A DNA stretch of 64,000 bases. Source: an uncultured Eggerthellaceae bacterium. Lineage in GTDB: Bacteria > Actinomycetota > Coriobacteriia > Coriobacteriales > Eggerthellaceae. Position 1 is the first letter of the stretch. The number at the start of each line of letters is the position of its first letter. The translations under genes were made by a program, and so were the position numbers. The notes under the pieces are model-generated. The model was not told where the DNA came from. It did no database searches and saw only the letters and a program-made list of their open reading frames with translations. The DNA lies in NCBI GenBank assembly GCA_934617425.1, contig CAKTUD010000001.1:434001-498000 (forward strand), in the 5' to 3' direction. This document shows, piece by piece, positions 32,334 to 43,043 of the stretch.

Positions 32334-35300
32334 ATGGAACGAAAGACCACGAAACGTAAGCAAAGGCTATCGAGCAAAGTTGCAACAGCGGCGGTATCCG
32401 TTACGGCATCGGTTGCTTTCGGCGTGGGCGCGGTGAGCTTGGCCCAAACGACCCAAGAATTCGACCCGTCTGGCTTCGTGTCGGCATATGCGCATGGTGC
32501 CGATGGAACTGACAAAGGCTATAGGGCGAATCCCACCGAGGCCGATGCGCAGGCTAATCGCCACAGCAACGACAGCAGCGACAAAACGCAAAGCGCAAGC
32601 GAGCAACTGCTTGAGGACGCTTTTAGCCAGATGCCCCTGAACGGCGAAAGCGGCACGACGGCTTATCGCGTAAGCAATGACGTGCCGCAGGGCTCCGAGC
32701 GCTTGAGCGTGGATACCGGCAACGCCGGCGGATCAGCCGGCGCCAACGGCGCCACGAAACCTGTCGACGTGGTGGGTCCCGTTGTGCCTAACGGAAACGG
32801 GGTAAACGGCGGTGATGCCAACAAGGGCGGCACCGATAGCAACGGGTCGAATGGCGCTGACGAGCCAAGCGACCCCGACAACAATGGTGGCAATGGTGGT
32901 AATGGTGGCAACGAGAAGCCCAACAAGCCATGGGTGAACCCCCTGCCGAACGACCCTGTTGCCGACAAAATGGATAGCAACTTAGGACATAACGACGAGT
33001 TCGTGGTCGTTCCCGTTGACGGAATGGATCCTTCCTACAACAAGCTGGGGGTAAACCCTCACATAATGTTGACGCCCTTGCTTGGCGATTCGTCCAACAG
33101 CCTTTACGTCGGCCAATCGCTCGATGCATGGAGCGTCTTTTGCGCAATCGACGCTGCATACGGCGATCCTGCCGATAGCTCGATAATTCACGTGTGGACC
33201 TGTTCGCACGCCGAATTCGCTTATACCGATCCCGCGAATCCCAAAGCGGGCGGTTACCAGTACTTTCGGATAGTCGACTACCCTGATGTTGCTCCCAACG
33301 GGACGTTCGCCATAACGTACAGATACCGTTTCAACGGCAGTGACGAATGGAAGGAAGGCACGCTCGAGTATACGCCAGCTGCGTCGCGAACCTATATTCT
33401 CAGCGGGATGAAGAACGACGATGGCTCTGCGGACGTCTTGCAGGTCAGCGAAGCGTTTTCCACGACGCTTTTCGCGCCCCAGTATTCGTCACGCGCTCTG
33501 GCGAAAATGGGTTACGTCGAAAAAGACCAGTATGGGTTCGTTGCCGATGGAGCGCCCACGCAGAAGATGATCGTCAATTGGCTGATGGATGGCAAGCCAA
33601 GCTATTATTGCGATGTTTCTTCGGGACGCCATGTTCTCGAACCTGGCGAAATAGTCGACGTCCCCAAGGGCTACTCCGTCGTTTTCAGGAACCAATTCAT
33701 TGGCAAGGATTTCGATGCTTCGGGCGCAAGCACCGAATTTTTAGCGCTGCTTCAAACACTGGAGAAGGTCGATGCGTCCGCCGTGAAAAACGGCGTGCTC
33801 GCGGTTCCCCAAGGTGTGGAGGCCATCCGTGCAGTTGACGGTGGCATAAGCGCCGATACGATCGAAGTTCCGCGAACCACGCTCTACATAGACGCTTTCG
33901 CATCGGGCTTGCAGGTGAAAAACGCCTATGAAGTGGCAGCGGAAAACCCTGCATATGCGGCTACCGCCGATGGGATTCTCACAAGCAAAGACGGCACGGA
34001 GTACCGCGCTATCCCCACGGGCAAGAAGCGCATCGTCGTTCCCGCGTCGGTTACGAGCGTTGCCGTATCTTCGAACAACGATCTGCAAAGCCTTGTGCTT
34101 CAGGCAGAAACCCTAGACAAGATGCCCCATCTCGATTTCTCGAAGCTGGATGGGTGCTGCATTGCGCTGGCCGATGGCCTATTGGACGACTACGTTTTGG
34201 CGAATTACGATGCACTCGAAGATACGGGCGTCCTCGTTGCGAAGTCGTCAAACTCCGGTTTCGGCTACTCCGTGAAAAACGGGCTGCTTTGCCACGGTGA
34301 CGAATTGCATCATGTGATCGATGCGAAGGTTTCACCGACCGACAAGGCGCTGACCGTGGAAGATGCTCATTGCTTCAAGGCGGGATCATTCGCCGGTTCG
34401 CGCGCTGTCGAAACGCTTATCCTTGGCGACGATAAGCATTTCGAGCTCGAAGATGGCTGTTTTGCCGACAGCAACGTGTCGACTATCATTTGCAAGACCG
34501 AAGAGCAGCTCGAATACGTGTCGGCCCATCTTGAGGCGGCGGGCGCGAAAGAGGGTGCGAAAGCCGTTCTTTCCGAGACGAACACCGAGGGCTATTCTTG
34601 GACGACGGAATCGGATGGCGATAGCGAATTCGTCACGTTGCTCAGCGCTCCTAAGGATGTCGAGACGTTCGATGGGTGCCTTACTAGAAACGATTCGCCC
34701 GACGATTGCATCGTTCCCAATGCGATAGCCTCGCGCGCTTTCGCCAACTGCACGAAATTGCGCTGGGCTACGCTGCGCCAAGGGACGCAGAGCGTGGGCT
34801 CTTCGGCCTTTGCCGACTGCACGAACTTGGAAAGCCTCTATATCGAAGGGACGAACCCGATCTCGGTTGGCAGTGATGCGATAAGGGGCTGCACGGGGTT
34901 GCGCTGGGTGGCTTCGCGCTCGGAGTCGGCCGTTTTCGAAACCAACGAGAATCCAAGCGGTTGCGCGATGTATGCCCCCGAGGACGCCGAGGGCTACAAT
35001 GGCAATTTCTATCAGTATCCTGCCGATTGGGGTACGCTTGCGGTTTCCGAGCAAACCGACGACGGTGGTGCTGTGGTGGGCCGCGTTCTTTACTGCGACG
35101 AGCCCCGTTATGGTGGGTCGTGGCTTGCACTGGCTTCAGATGCCACGCTGCCGCGCGAAGTGAAGCTGCCGACGGCTACCCAAGAGATATACTCTGGCGC
35201 TTTCGCTTCGATCAGCACGCCCTTCACCTTGAATTGGGGCGAGCTTACGTCTTTGCATACGGTAGATGGCAACGCGACCAATTGGGTGATCAGGGTCAAC

Positions 35301-37415
35301 TACAAAGGCGCTTTCCAAGATTCCGCGCTAGAAGGCGCTGTGCGGCTTGCACCGGACAACTTCGGTCCGGAAGTGGTCTCGGTTTCCGTGAATGACGACG
35401 CTTTCTCGGGTTGTGCGGGCTTGACCTCTTTCGCCGTCGCCTCTGAATATGAAGCGCGATTCGGTCAAATGGCATTCTTCGGTTGCTCGAGCTTGGCGTC
35501 GTTTGCCATGGGCGAGGGGGAGCTTTATTGGGGAGAGTTCTCGGACTGCGGCAACTTGCGCGAGATCTCGCTTTCGGGAGAGAACCCACCACGTTTGCTA
35601 ACCTATGGCGATGGCCTCCCTTGGTCGTTCAAGGGCGCCTCGCCTGAAGACGATGTGAAAAGCGGGCTTACGCTGACGGTTGCCTCCGAGAAAATGAAAG
35701 AAGCCTGCATAGAGAATTGGACCTACCCATTCGCTGGTTTCAATTCGGGATACGATTCCATGTACGAGAAGGTTCGAAGCAATCTTGCCGACGAATTGAA
35801 CAGGGTGCCCACGCATGTGGAAATAGTCGATGCGATGTCGGAAGACCTTCTTGTTGCAGAGAACCATCTGCGCGATATGCTTGGCATGGAGCACGCAACA
35901 AGCCCAATGGTCTTGTCCATCGAAGAAACCGCGACCGGGTGCAAATTCCTCGATAAAGGCGATGAGGTTCAGCTGCTCGAGGTTTCTTCCGATGCTGAAA
36001 CGATCGATATAGGCACGTTGATCCCCGAAGAATATCAGGATCGCAGCATAAGCATCGTTTCCGATGCATTCGAAGGATGCTCCAATCTCAAAGAGGTGAC
36101 GATTCCTGCAAGCGTCGGTTCGATTTGGACGAACGCCTTCGAGGGGTGCCCGCTTGAGAAGATCGTGTTCCCCGATGGCGTCAATCGCCTGAATTACACA
36201 AGCGGCGCTTTCTCGTTTACGGGCAAGCCCCTTGCAGAGGAATCGACCACGCTGTGCATCGACGGCTTGGGCGATGCTGCCGAGTCGCTGCTTTCGGAAT
36301 GGACATACTGGTTCGGCGGCAGCTCGGGCTATTACGAGGCGTTTTCAAGGGCGCAAAGCAGCCTTGCTGTACACCTGGCGCGCGAGCCCTACGAGTATGA
36401 GGTGGTTGCGAGCGTTTCCGAGACAGCTCTTGGCGACGAGAACATGGTGCGCCGCATGCTGGGGTTGCCACCCGTTTCGCAGACGACGGTATTGCCGGCG
36501 ATGTTCGAATCGGTCGATGGATGCCTGCTCAAGACGGATTGGGACGGGGTGCAATTGATCAAGGCTCCAGACGATTTGGAGACGATCGATTTCAACAGCA
36601 TCCTTTCCGATTACGGCAGCGTGACCGTGGTTCGCGGCGCGTTCGATGGTTGCCCGAACCTTAAAAAGATCGTGCTTGCGGGGAAAATCGGCGCCATCGA
36701 ATCCGAGGCATTCGCCGGTTGCGACGGCGTTGAGGTCGATCTCGCCGATGCGTCGGCCGACGGCGCAGCCATCCCCGAGCTTCATTTCGAATGGGGCGAA
36801 ATGTTTTCGTTCGGCTCGGACAGCGTGCACATCGTCGCGCCGAACGAAAAGTCGCAGGAGAAGTACCTTACGTGGTGGCCAAGGCATGCTGGAGGCCCCT
36901 ACTACGATGAGCCGACGCTCTTCGACATGGCCCAGAGCCTTTATTCCTGGGGGACGAGCCTCGATGACCTCAATGCGTTCTTGAACGAGCCGTTCTTGAG
37001 CTACGAGAATGCCCTGCGTGAGCTTATGAGGCTGCCGGAGGCTGAAAAACTCGAGGACATGTCGTCCTACTATGACGCGATCAAGGCATTCCGTGATGCT
37101 GGCATTCTCGAGGATGCGGGCGACGATGCCTCGCGCGGCGTTAACTCGAAAGCCGAAGACGGCGCGCAGGGAGCCGATGGCGCGAAAGCCGTCAACGTTC
37201 AGGCGCAAAGCGCCTTGACGGGCGCGAAAGCCGCCGCTGATGCGAAGGTTACTATCGGCACGGAGGCCGAGAACGGTGCTGCGGTTGCGGGTGGGTCGTC
37301 TGCAAAGCCTGCAGGCGAAGCCGGCGCAGGCGCAACCTCGTCGACTGCGCCAAACGATGCACCTTCAAGTTTTTCAAGCGAAACGGGAAACGGCAAGGAA
37401 CAGGAAAACGAATGA
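32334..37415 (+). CDS. large secreted leucine-rich repeat protein
   Basis: 1693 residues. A basic N-terminus and hydrophobic stretch (about 16-37) form a signal peptide. Next is a Gly/Asn/Pro-rich low-complexity segment (about 120-215), then BspA/LRR_5-like units (AFANCTKLRWATL, AFSGCAGLTSFAV, AFEGCSNLKEVTI). Residues about 1140-1300 and 1330-1490 are two related copies, each with an acidic helix (DLLVAENHLRDMLG versus ALGDENMVRRMLGL) followed by a leucine-rich unit. The Ala-rich C-terminus lacks a membrane helix or sorting signal, so it is either released or held non-covalently. GGGGG precedes the ATG; the gene is 9 bp after the transglutaminase-fold gene and overlaps the next by ATGA. Confidence 0.9.
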   Translation: MERKTTKRKQRLSSKVATAAVSVTASVAFGVGAVSLAQTTQEFDPSGFVSAYAHGADGTDKGYRANPTEADAQANRHSNDSSDKTQSASEQLLEDAFSQMPLNGESGTTAYRVSNDVPQGSERLSVDTGNAGGSAGANGATKPVDVVGPVVPNGNGVNGGDANKGGTDSNGSNGADEPSDPDNNGGNGGNGGNEKPNKPWVNPLPNDPVADKMDSNLGHNDEFVVVPVDGMDPSYNKLGVNPHIMLTPLLGDSSNSLYVGQSLDAWSVFCAIDAAYGDPADSSIIHVWTCSHAEFAYTDPANPKAGGYQYFRIVDYPDVAPNGTFAITYRYRFNGSDEWKEGTLEYTPAASRTYILSGMKNDDGSADVLQVSEAFSTTLFAPQYSSRALAKMGYVEKDQYGFVADGAPTQKMIVNWLMDGKPSYYCDVSSGRHVLEPGEIVDVPKGYSVVFRNQFIGKDFDASGASTEFLALLQTLEKVDASAVKNGVLAVPQGVEAIRAVDGGISADTIEVPRTTLYIDAFASGLQVKNAYEVAAENPAYAATADGILTSKDGTEYRAIPTGKKRIVVPASVTSVAVSSNNDLQSLVLQAETLDKMPHLDFSKLDGCCIALADGLLDDYVLANYDALEDTGVLVAKSSNSGFGYSVKNGLLCHGDELHHVIDAKVSPTDKALTVEDAHCFKAGSFAGSRAVETLILGDDKHFELEDGCFADSNVSTIICKTEEQLEYVSAHLEAAGAKEGAKAVLSETNTEGYSWTTESDGDSEFVTLLSAPKDVETFDGCLTRNDSPDDCIVPNAIASRAFANCTKLRWATLRQGTQSVGSSAFADCTNLESLYIEGTNPISVGSDAIRGCTGLRWVASRSESAVFETNENPSGCAMYAPEDAEGYNGNFYQYPADWGTLAVSEQTDDGGAVVGRVLYCDEPRYGGSWLALASDATLPREVKLPTATQEIYSGAFASISTPFTLNWGELTSLHTVDGNATNWVIRVNYKGAFQDSALEGAVRLAPDNFGPEVVSVSVNDDAFSGCAGLTSFAVASEYEARFGQMAFFGCSSLASFAMGEGELYWGEFSDCGNLREISLSGENPPRLLTYGDGLPWSFKGASPEDDVKSGLTLTVASEKMKEACIENWTYPFAGFNSGYDSMYEKVRSNLADELNRVPTHVEIVDAMSEDLLVAENHLRDMLGMEHATSPMVLSIEETATGCKFLDKGDEVQLLEVSSDAETIDIGTLIPEEYQDRSISIVSDAFEGCSNLKEVTIPASVGSIWTNAFEGCPLEKIVFPDGVNRLNYTSGAFSFTGKPLAEESTTLCIDGLGDAAESLLSEWTYWFGGSSGYYEAFSRAQSSLAVHLAREPYEYEVVASVSETALGDENMVRRMLGLPPVSQTTVLPAMFESVDGCLLKTDWDGVQLIKAPDDLETIDFNSILSDYGSVTVVRGAFDGCPNLKKIVLAGKIGAIESEAFAGCDGVEVDLADASADGAAIPELHFEWGEMFSFGSDSVHIVAPNEKSQEKYLTWWPRHAGGPYYDEPTLFDMAQSLYSWGTSLDDLNAFLNEPFLSYENALRELMRLPEAEKLEDMSSYYDAIKAFRDAGILEDAGDDASRGVNSKAEDGAQGADGAKAVNVQAQSALTGAKAAADAKVTIGTEAENGAAVAGGSSAKPAGEAGAGATSSTAPNDAPSSFSSETGNGKEQENE

Positions 37416-38881
37416 AGCTGAAATCGAAGATCGCAGCCGTTGCGCTCAGTGCGGCTTTGGCAACCGCTGGTTTGGCTGGATGCGCGAGCAACCAGGCAAG
37501 CCAGGTGAAGCTCGATCCTGAAAACCCCGTGTCGCTTACCGTGTGGCACTACTACAACGGGGCCCAACAGGCGTCTTTCGACGCTCTCGTCAGCGAGTTC
37601 AACGACAGCGCCGGCAAGGAGAAAGGCATTTACGTCGAGGGCTACAGCCAAGGTTCGGTGGCCGACCTCGAGAAGTCCGTTACCGCTTCCGCCGACGATG
37701 CAGTGGGTTCAAGCGATTTGCCCGACATCTTCTCGACCTATTCCGACACCGCCTACACGGTTCAGCAGAAAGGCAAGCTGGTCGATCTTACCCAGTACAT
37801 CACGAAAGACGAGCTGTCCGAATACGTCGACGACTACATCGACGAGGGCTACTTCAACGACGATGGTACCCTGTACTTCTTCCCGGTGGCGAAATCGACC
37901 GAGGTTACCATGGTGGACGCTACCGATTGGGAGCCGTTTGCCCAAGCCGCAGGCGTAACCTATAACGATCTTGCCACGCAGGAAGGCATAGCGCGCGTGG
38001 CCAAGCTATATTACGAGTACACCGACGCCCAAACGCCCGATATCCCCAACGACGGCAAGGCGTTCTACGGTCGCGATTCGATGAGCAACTACTTCATCGT
38101 GGGCATGAAGCAAATGGGCGTCGACATCTTCTCGGTGTCCGATGGCAAGCTTAACCTCAACGTCGACAAAGACAAGATCCGCCGTCTTTGGGACAACTAC
38201 TAAGTTCCCTACATCAGCGGCTACTACGATAGCGTCGGCAAATTCCGCTCCGACGATATGAAGACGGGCGACGTCATTGCCTACACGGGTTCCACCAGTT
38301 CGGCGATGTACTTTCCCGACCAGGTGATCTTAGACGATTCAACCAAGCAAATCGAATGCAAGGTGTTGCCAGCGCCCGTCATGGAGGGCGGCGACAAGGT
38401 AAACGTGCAGCAGGGTGCCGGCATGGCCGTGACCAAATCGGACGAACAGCACGAATACGCCGCATGCGAGTTCCTGAAGTGGTTCACCGCGAAGGAGAAC
38501 AACCTGCGCTTCGTGAACGAGTCGGCTTATCTGCCCGTGCGCAAAGACGCCAACACCGTCGAGGCCGTCGAGCAGGTTGCCGAAGGCAACGGCCTGAAGA
38601 TCAACAGCAAGGTGAAGCAGTGCCTTGAGGTGGTGCTGGGCGATTTCGATTCCCTTACGTTCTATACGCCGAAATGCTTCGACGGCAGCTACGATGCGCG
38701 CAAAGTGCTCGACTACGCGCTATCCGACAAAGCCTCGGCCGACAAGGCTGCGGTGAACGCATCTGTTGCGGCCGGCGTCTCGCGTGACGAGGCCTTGGCG
38801 CCTTACCTGACCGACGAAGCGTTCGACCAATGGTACGATGAGCTGCGCAGTAAGCTGGAACGTGCCGCTTACAAGAACTAA
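37412..38881 (+). pseudogene. extracellular solute-binding lipoprotein interrupted by an in-frame stop
   Basis: The frame encodes a family-1 type ABC solute-binding protein of about 489 codons: signal and lipobox ending GLAGC, then VSLTVWHYYNGAQQASFDALV, which is typical of these proteins. A TAA at 38201-38203 falls after LWDNY, and the same frame continues cleanly (VPYISGYYDSVGKF, later AACEFLKWFTAKENN) to a stop at 38879-38881. No shift or deletion is needed, so this is one point mutation, a sequencing error or programmed readthrough. The N-terminal 263 residues could still be made but would lack the second lobe. No ABC permease is nearby; the next gene is a membrane sensor, so the intact protein probably served as its ligand receptor. 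Confidence 0.85.
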
Positions 38882-38987
38882 CGAGGGCAGACAATCAACG
38901 AAGACAACGGGGTCGAAGGAGCAAGCTGCAAGATAGCGGCTTGCCAAGGGCGGCGCCGGTGGCGGTTAAACCGCTAGGGGGGCAGGC

Positions 38988-41900
38988 TTGCCTATCATGA
39001 AGCTGCGCAAGCACAAGACATCGCTTAGGCACGTGCTGCTTCTGGTGCTGCTTTTCATGGTGGTGCTGCAGAGCGCTTTGCCGCTTGCGGCGCTTTTCAA
39101 CAGCGGGACGAAGAACACCCTCGAGCAAAACGAGATCGATCTCGATCGCCGTATGGTTGAGAACCGCAAGGTTTCGCTAGAGAATGAGATGACCAACCAA
39201 TGGGGCGCCATCTCAAAGGAGACGGACGGCGTCAACGATGCTCTTGCGGCGTATTTGCAGCAGAAGGAAACGAACGTGCAGACGTTCTTGAGCGATTCGT
39301 CGCTCCAAGACGGCTTCATAGAATCGGTGTTCCCATCGTTGTTCGAGTATTCGCGCAATGACTCTACATGCGGTGCGTTCATCGTGCTCGCCAATGACGG
39401 CGACATATCGCAGCCGGGCGAGTACAACGGCGTGTTCCTGCGCGATTCCGATCCAACCGCCAAGGCTGGGAGCAATTCGGACATGTATCTCGAACGCGGC
39501 AACAAGGCACTGGCTCGCCAGGTTGGCATAGCGCTCGATTCTTCGTGGTCTCCGCAGGTGCGATTCGAAGGGTCGGGTCGGCGCGATGCCGATGACTTCT
39601 TCTACGAGCCGTATTCAGCCGCGCGGGAATACCCCGATGCTGCGGCTTCCGATTTGGGCTACTGGTCGATGCCGTTCGTGCTCGAGGACAACCTAGTCGA
39701 TAATCATCGGATGATCGCGTATTCCATCCCGCTCGTGTACCAAGGGACGGTTTACGGCGTGATGGGCATTGAAGTGTCATGCAGCTACCTGCTGAACACC
39801 TGCTTCTCGCTGGACGACTTCACGTCTCAGAAGACCGCAGGATACGCCATCGCCTATCGTACGGGCGATGGAGCGTATACCATCATCGATGGCATGGGCG
39901 TGCTGTGCAACGAGGTTGAATCAAATGGCACGGGCTTCACGTTGAGCGCTACCAACCATGATAGTTTGTTCCGGGTTGACGACGTTCAGGTTGGCAACCA
40001 AGGGGTGTATGCCCTCACAGCGCCCATGAACCTGTATTCTGCGCACGTGCCCTATAGCTCTACGCAGTGGCTGGTATGCGGTTTCGTAAGTGAGGATTCG
40101 ATTTATGCTGCAGGCGATAACCTGTACAGCTCGATCGTCGGCGCCGTCATCCTGTGCGTCATGGTGTGCGTGTTGCTGATCTTGGTCGTCTCCTACGTTC
40201 TGGTCTCGCCTCTTAAACGCCTTATCGCGAGCGTTCAGCGAGGGCGCGAGGGAATCGACTCGTTCACGTCGAATCTCGACGAAGTGTCGCAGCTGCATCA
40301 GGTCATAAAAAGCCTCACCGATACCGAGTTCGAAGCGCGCATGCGCCTTAACGAGGAGAAAGAGCGCTATCGTATGGCGGTGGAGGGATCGGACGACACT
40401 TTCTTCACCGTGTACGAAGAGCTGCATTCCGTTGAGGTGCTGAACAGCTCCGATAGCAGGCTCAACCGGACATGGTCGCTCGCCGGGTTCAAAGACAAAC
40501 TCGATGAGTTCTGCGGTGCCGGCACCGATTGGTTCGACTTCATACAACAGGTCGTTGCTAACGGCGAGGGGTTCGAGGAATACCGGATGCCGTTGACCGC
40601 CGGCGGCGAGCCGCGCTGGGTGGAGGTCAGCGCCCGTTGGGTTCCGTCTGCCGTTCCGGGCAAAAGCCGCATAGTCGGTTATCTGCGCGACATAAACGAG
40701 CGTAAGTTGCAAGAGATCAAGGAGCAGCAAGAGCGCATGCTCGATCCCGCAACGCTTTTGTATCGGTACGAACCTGGAATGAAATCCCTGCACGATGCGC
40801 GCCAACGCAGGCCCGAAGGAGCCATGGTTGTTCTTGATCTGCGGGGTTTCTCGAAAATCGTTCAGCGCTACGGCTTCACGTTCGGCGATATGGTGCTCGA
40901 GGATCTCGCGAAGATGCTGGTAGAGCGCGGAGAGGCGCGCGGTGGTAAGGATTTCGTAGCCATACGCGCCGGCGCCGATGAATTCTTGGTGTGGGTGCCG
41001 GGGCAAACCGATGTCGAGGTTGTGAATGCGCTGCGCCCCCTGCGCAAGGATCTTGCCTCGCTGGTCGGCTTGGGCGCGATCGATTTGCGATTCCGCTCGG
41101 GTATCGCCATGGCTGCGGCAGACGACGGTGACGAGATGCTGGTAAGGCGCGCTCGCGTGGCATTAGCTTGGGCGAAGTGGCGCGGTCTCGACGACGCGTT
41201 CTGGAGCGAAGAGGCGGAGGCCTCGGTACGCCCTGCCGCCTTCGGCGAAATCGTCTCGTCTGGCTATGCTCGGCAAGTTGGCCTGCCTTCGCTTGCCGTC
41301 AATCTGCTGGATAGGCGCTCGGCGCTTGGGGCGAGCCTCGATTTGCTGGCGCGTCGTTTGGAGGATCGTTTCTCATTCGACAACCTCGCTATCACGGCGT
41401 ATGACAGCAATTTCGCTTCCGCGCGACTGCATTACCTGCATAAACCCATCGAGGGCGTTGATAAAGAGACGTTCGTCACCCATTACGGCGTCAAGGAAGC
41501 CATACGGCTGCAGCGTCTTGGTGAGGCCGATAACCTCATCTCCCTTTCCGATATGCCCGATGGCGATGGCGACCAAACTCGCATCTCGCGAGAACCAGCA
41601 GGTGCGGTGTTCCTTATGAACGATAACGGGCTGTATTCAGGCAGCATCTTCCTCTTAGGTTTGGACGACGGCATACTTAACGACGTCGAGGCAAAAAGCG
41701 AGTTGTGGGAAGTGTGCGGCATCATCCAGAACCGCATCAATCAAGAGCATGTCGATCAGTCGGCTCGCGCGAAATCGGATTTTCTGGCACGCATGAGCCA
41801 TGAGCTGCGCACGCCCATGAACGGCGTCATCGGCATGACCGATATCGCCCTTATGCCGGGGCAAACGGAAGAGCGGCGCATCGACTGCCTCGAGAAAGTG

Positions 41901-42887
41901 CGTTCGTCTTCGTACTACTTGCTCGACTTGTTGAACGATATTCTCGATATGACGAAGATCGAAAGCGGCAAGATGCGCTTGCTTCGCGAGTCATTCAGTT
42001 TGAACGACCTGATCGTTGATCTTCATTCGGTGTTGGATGGGCGCTTCGCTGAGCGCAAGCAAGTATTCGTGGTGAATGCAAGTTTCGCGCATGTGCAGGT
42101 GATGGGCGATGTCATGCGGCTGAAGCAGATCCTCATCAATTTGCTGGGCAATGCCATCAAATACTCGGGGGATGAAACGCAGGTTACGCTCGCGATTGAA
42201 GAAACATCGTTCGAACAGGGGGTCGTCGGTTTGCGCTTCGCTGTTTCCGATCAGGGCATCGGCATCGGCGAGAAAGACATGCATCGCATATTCGCGAAGT
42301 TCGAGCAGCTCGATAATGGCAATTCGTGGCAGCACGGCACGGGGCTTGGCCTTTCGATTTGCAGCCACCTTGCGCGCATGATGAACAGCGCCATTAAAGT
42401 CGAGAGCGCGTTGGGCAAAGGAAGCACGTTCTCGTTTGTGCTGCACCTGCCCGTATCCGAACAACGCGACAAGAAGGCGAGCCAGGTGAAGGCAGCAAGT
42501 GTCGATTTCACAGGCATGAACGTTCTCCTTGCCGAGGACAACGAGCTTAATCGCGAGATAATCCGGTGCATGCTCGAGCGATTCGGCTGTGTGGTGACAA
42601 GCGTGGCCGATGGCAAGCAAGCGGTCGAGGCTTTCCGCGCAGCGCCTGCGGGCTATTATGAAATGATGTTCCTTGACGTGATGATGCCGGAGATGAACGG
42701 TCTCGATGCTGCCCGCGCCATTCGCGCTATGGGACGGGCCGATGCTTCGACGGTTACGATCATAGCGGTGAGCGCCAACGCTTTCGCAGAAGATGTGCAG
42801 CGCTCGCTTGTCAGCGGCATGGATGCGCATATTCCCAAGCCGATCGATTCCGCGAAGCTGGCCGAGGTCATGAGCAGGTTCGTTTAA
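38988..42887 (+). CDS. membrane hybrid sensor kinase with dCache, PAS and degenerate GGDEF domains
   Basis: 1299 residues. A transmembrane helix at about 15-37 and a second at about 380-405 bound an extracellular Cache-like sensor. Then come a PAS-like region, a GGDEF-fold domain whose signature is GADEF (662-666) and so probably cannot make c-di-GMP, and a GAF-like stretch. The kinase core has His938 in MSHELRTPMNG and ATPase motifs (NLLGNAIKYS, GTGLGLSICSH). The C-terminal receiver has Asp1230 in FLDVMMPEMNG. The start TTG (38988) lies about 5 bases after a GGGGGG run; ATG 38997 is an alternative. It follows the solute-binding protein by 106 bp, as expected if that protein delivers its signal. 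Phosphate likely leaves through the Hpt protein encoded at 44985. Confidence 0.92.
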   Translation: MPIMKLRKHKTSLRHVLLLVLLFMVVLQSALPLAALFNSGTKNTLEQNEIDLDRRMVENRKVSLENEMTNQWGAISKETDGVNDALAAYLQQKETNVQTFLSDSSLQDGFIESVFPSLFEYSRNDSTCGAFIVLANDGDISQPGEYNGVFLRDSDPTAKAGSNSDMYLERGNKALARQVGIALDSSWSPQVRFEGSGRRDADDFFYEPYSAAREYPDAAASDLGYWSMPFVLEDNLVDNHRMIAYSIPLVYQGTVYGVMGIEVSCSYLLNTCFSLDDFTSQKTAGYAIAYRTGDGAYTIIDGMGVLCNEVESNGTGFTLSATNHDSLFRVDDVQVGNQGVYALTAPMNLYSAHVPYSSTQWLVCGFVSEDSIYAAGDNLYSSIVGAVILCVMVCVLLILVVSYVLVSPLKRLIASVQRGREGIDSFTSNLDEVSQLHQVIKSLTDTEFEARMRLNEEKERYRMAVEGSDDTFFTVYEELHSVEVLNSSDSRLNRTWSLAGFKDKLDEFCGAGTDWFDFIQQVVANGEGFEEYRMPLTAGGEPRWVEVSARWVPSAVPGKSRIVGYLRDINERKLQEIKEQQERMLDPATLLYRYEPGMKSLHDARQRRPEGAMVVLDLRGFSKIVQRYGFTFGDMVLEDLAKMLVERGEARGGKDFVAIRAGADEFLVWVPGQTDVEVVNALRPLRKDLASLVGLGAIDLRFRSGIAMAAADDGDEMLVRRARVALAWAKWRGLDDAFWSEEAEASVRPAAFGEIVSSGYARQVGLPSLAVNLLDRRSALGASLDLLARRLEDRFSFDNLAITAYDSNFASARLHYLHKPIEGVDKETFVTHYGVKEAIRLQRLGEADNLISLSDMPDGDGDQTRISREPAGAVFLMNDNGLYSGSIFLLGLDDGILNDVEAKSELWEVCGIIQNRINQEHVDQSARAKSDFLARMSHELRTPMNGVIGMTDIALMPGQTEERRIDCLEKVRSSSYYLLDLLNDILDMTKIESGKMRLLRESFSLNDLIVDLHSVLDGRFAERKQVFVVNASFAHVQVMGDVMRLKQILINLLGNAIKYSGDETQVTLAIEETSFEQGVVGLRFAVSDQGIGIGEKDMHRIFAKFEQLDNGNSWQHGTGLGLSICSHLARMMNSAIKVESALGKGSTFSFVLHLPVSEQRDKKASQVKAASVDFTGMNVLLAEDNELNREIIRCMLERFGCVVTSVADGKQAVEAFRAAPAGYYEMMFLDVMMPEMNGLDAARAIRAMGRADASTVTIIAVSANAFAEDVQRSLVSGMDAHIPKPIDSAKLAEVMSRFV

Positions 42888-42931
42888 CACGGTCGTTCGC
42901 GGGCTCAGCGAGCGCATAGGCAACTTCGAGC

Positions 42932-42958
42932 TTTGTAAGCTCCAGATAAGCTTATAAT
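42932..42958 (+). promoter_or_regulatory. candidate promoter of the c-di-GMP enzyme gene
   Basis: TATAAT at 42953-42958 is a consensus -10. TTTGTA at 42932-42937 is a weak -35 with 15-bp spacing. It would allow the gene at 43044 to be transcribed apart from the sensor-kinase gene. Confidence 0.4.
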
Positions 42959-43043
42959 AACAAGCGATATCTGTTTTTATATAGTTCTCGGTTTTCCTAG
43001 CGTCGCGTGTGCATGTCGGGCAAATCATGGAAGAGGCTCAAAC

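Noticed and set aside
32880..32925. Short GGTGGCAATGG-type repeats as a CRISPR or mobile-element signal
   Set aside because: They encode a Gly/Asn low-complexity linker in a surface protein and have no spacer structure.
38258..38881. Independent gene encoding a 207-residue protein
   Set aside because: It is in the same frame as the interrupted solute-binding protein and continues its second lobe without a ribosome-binding site.
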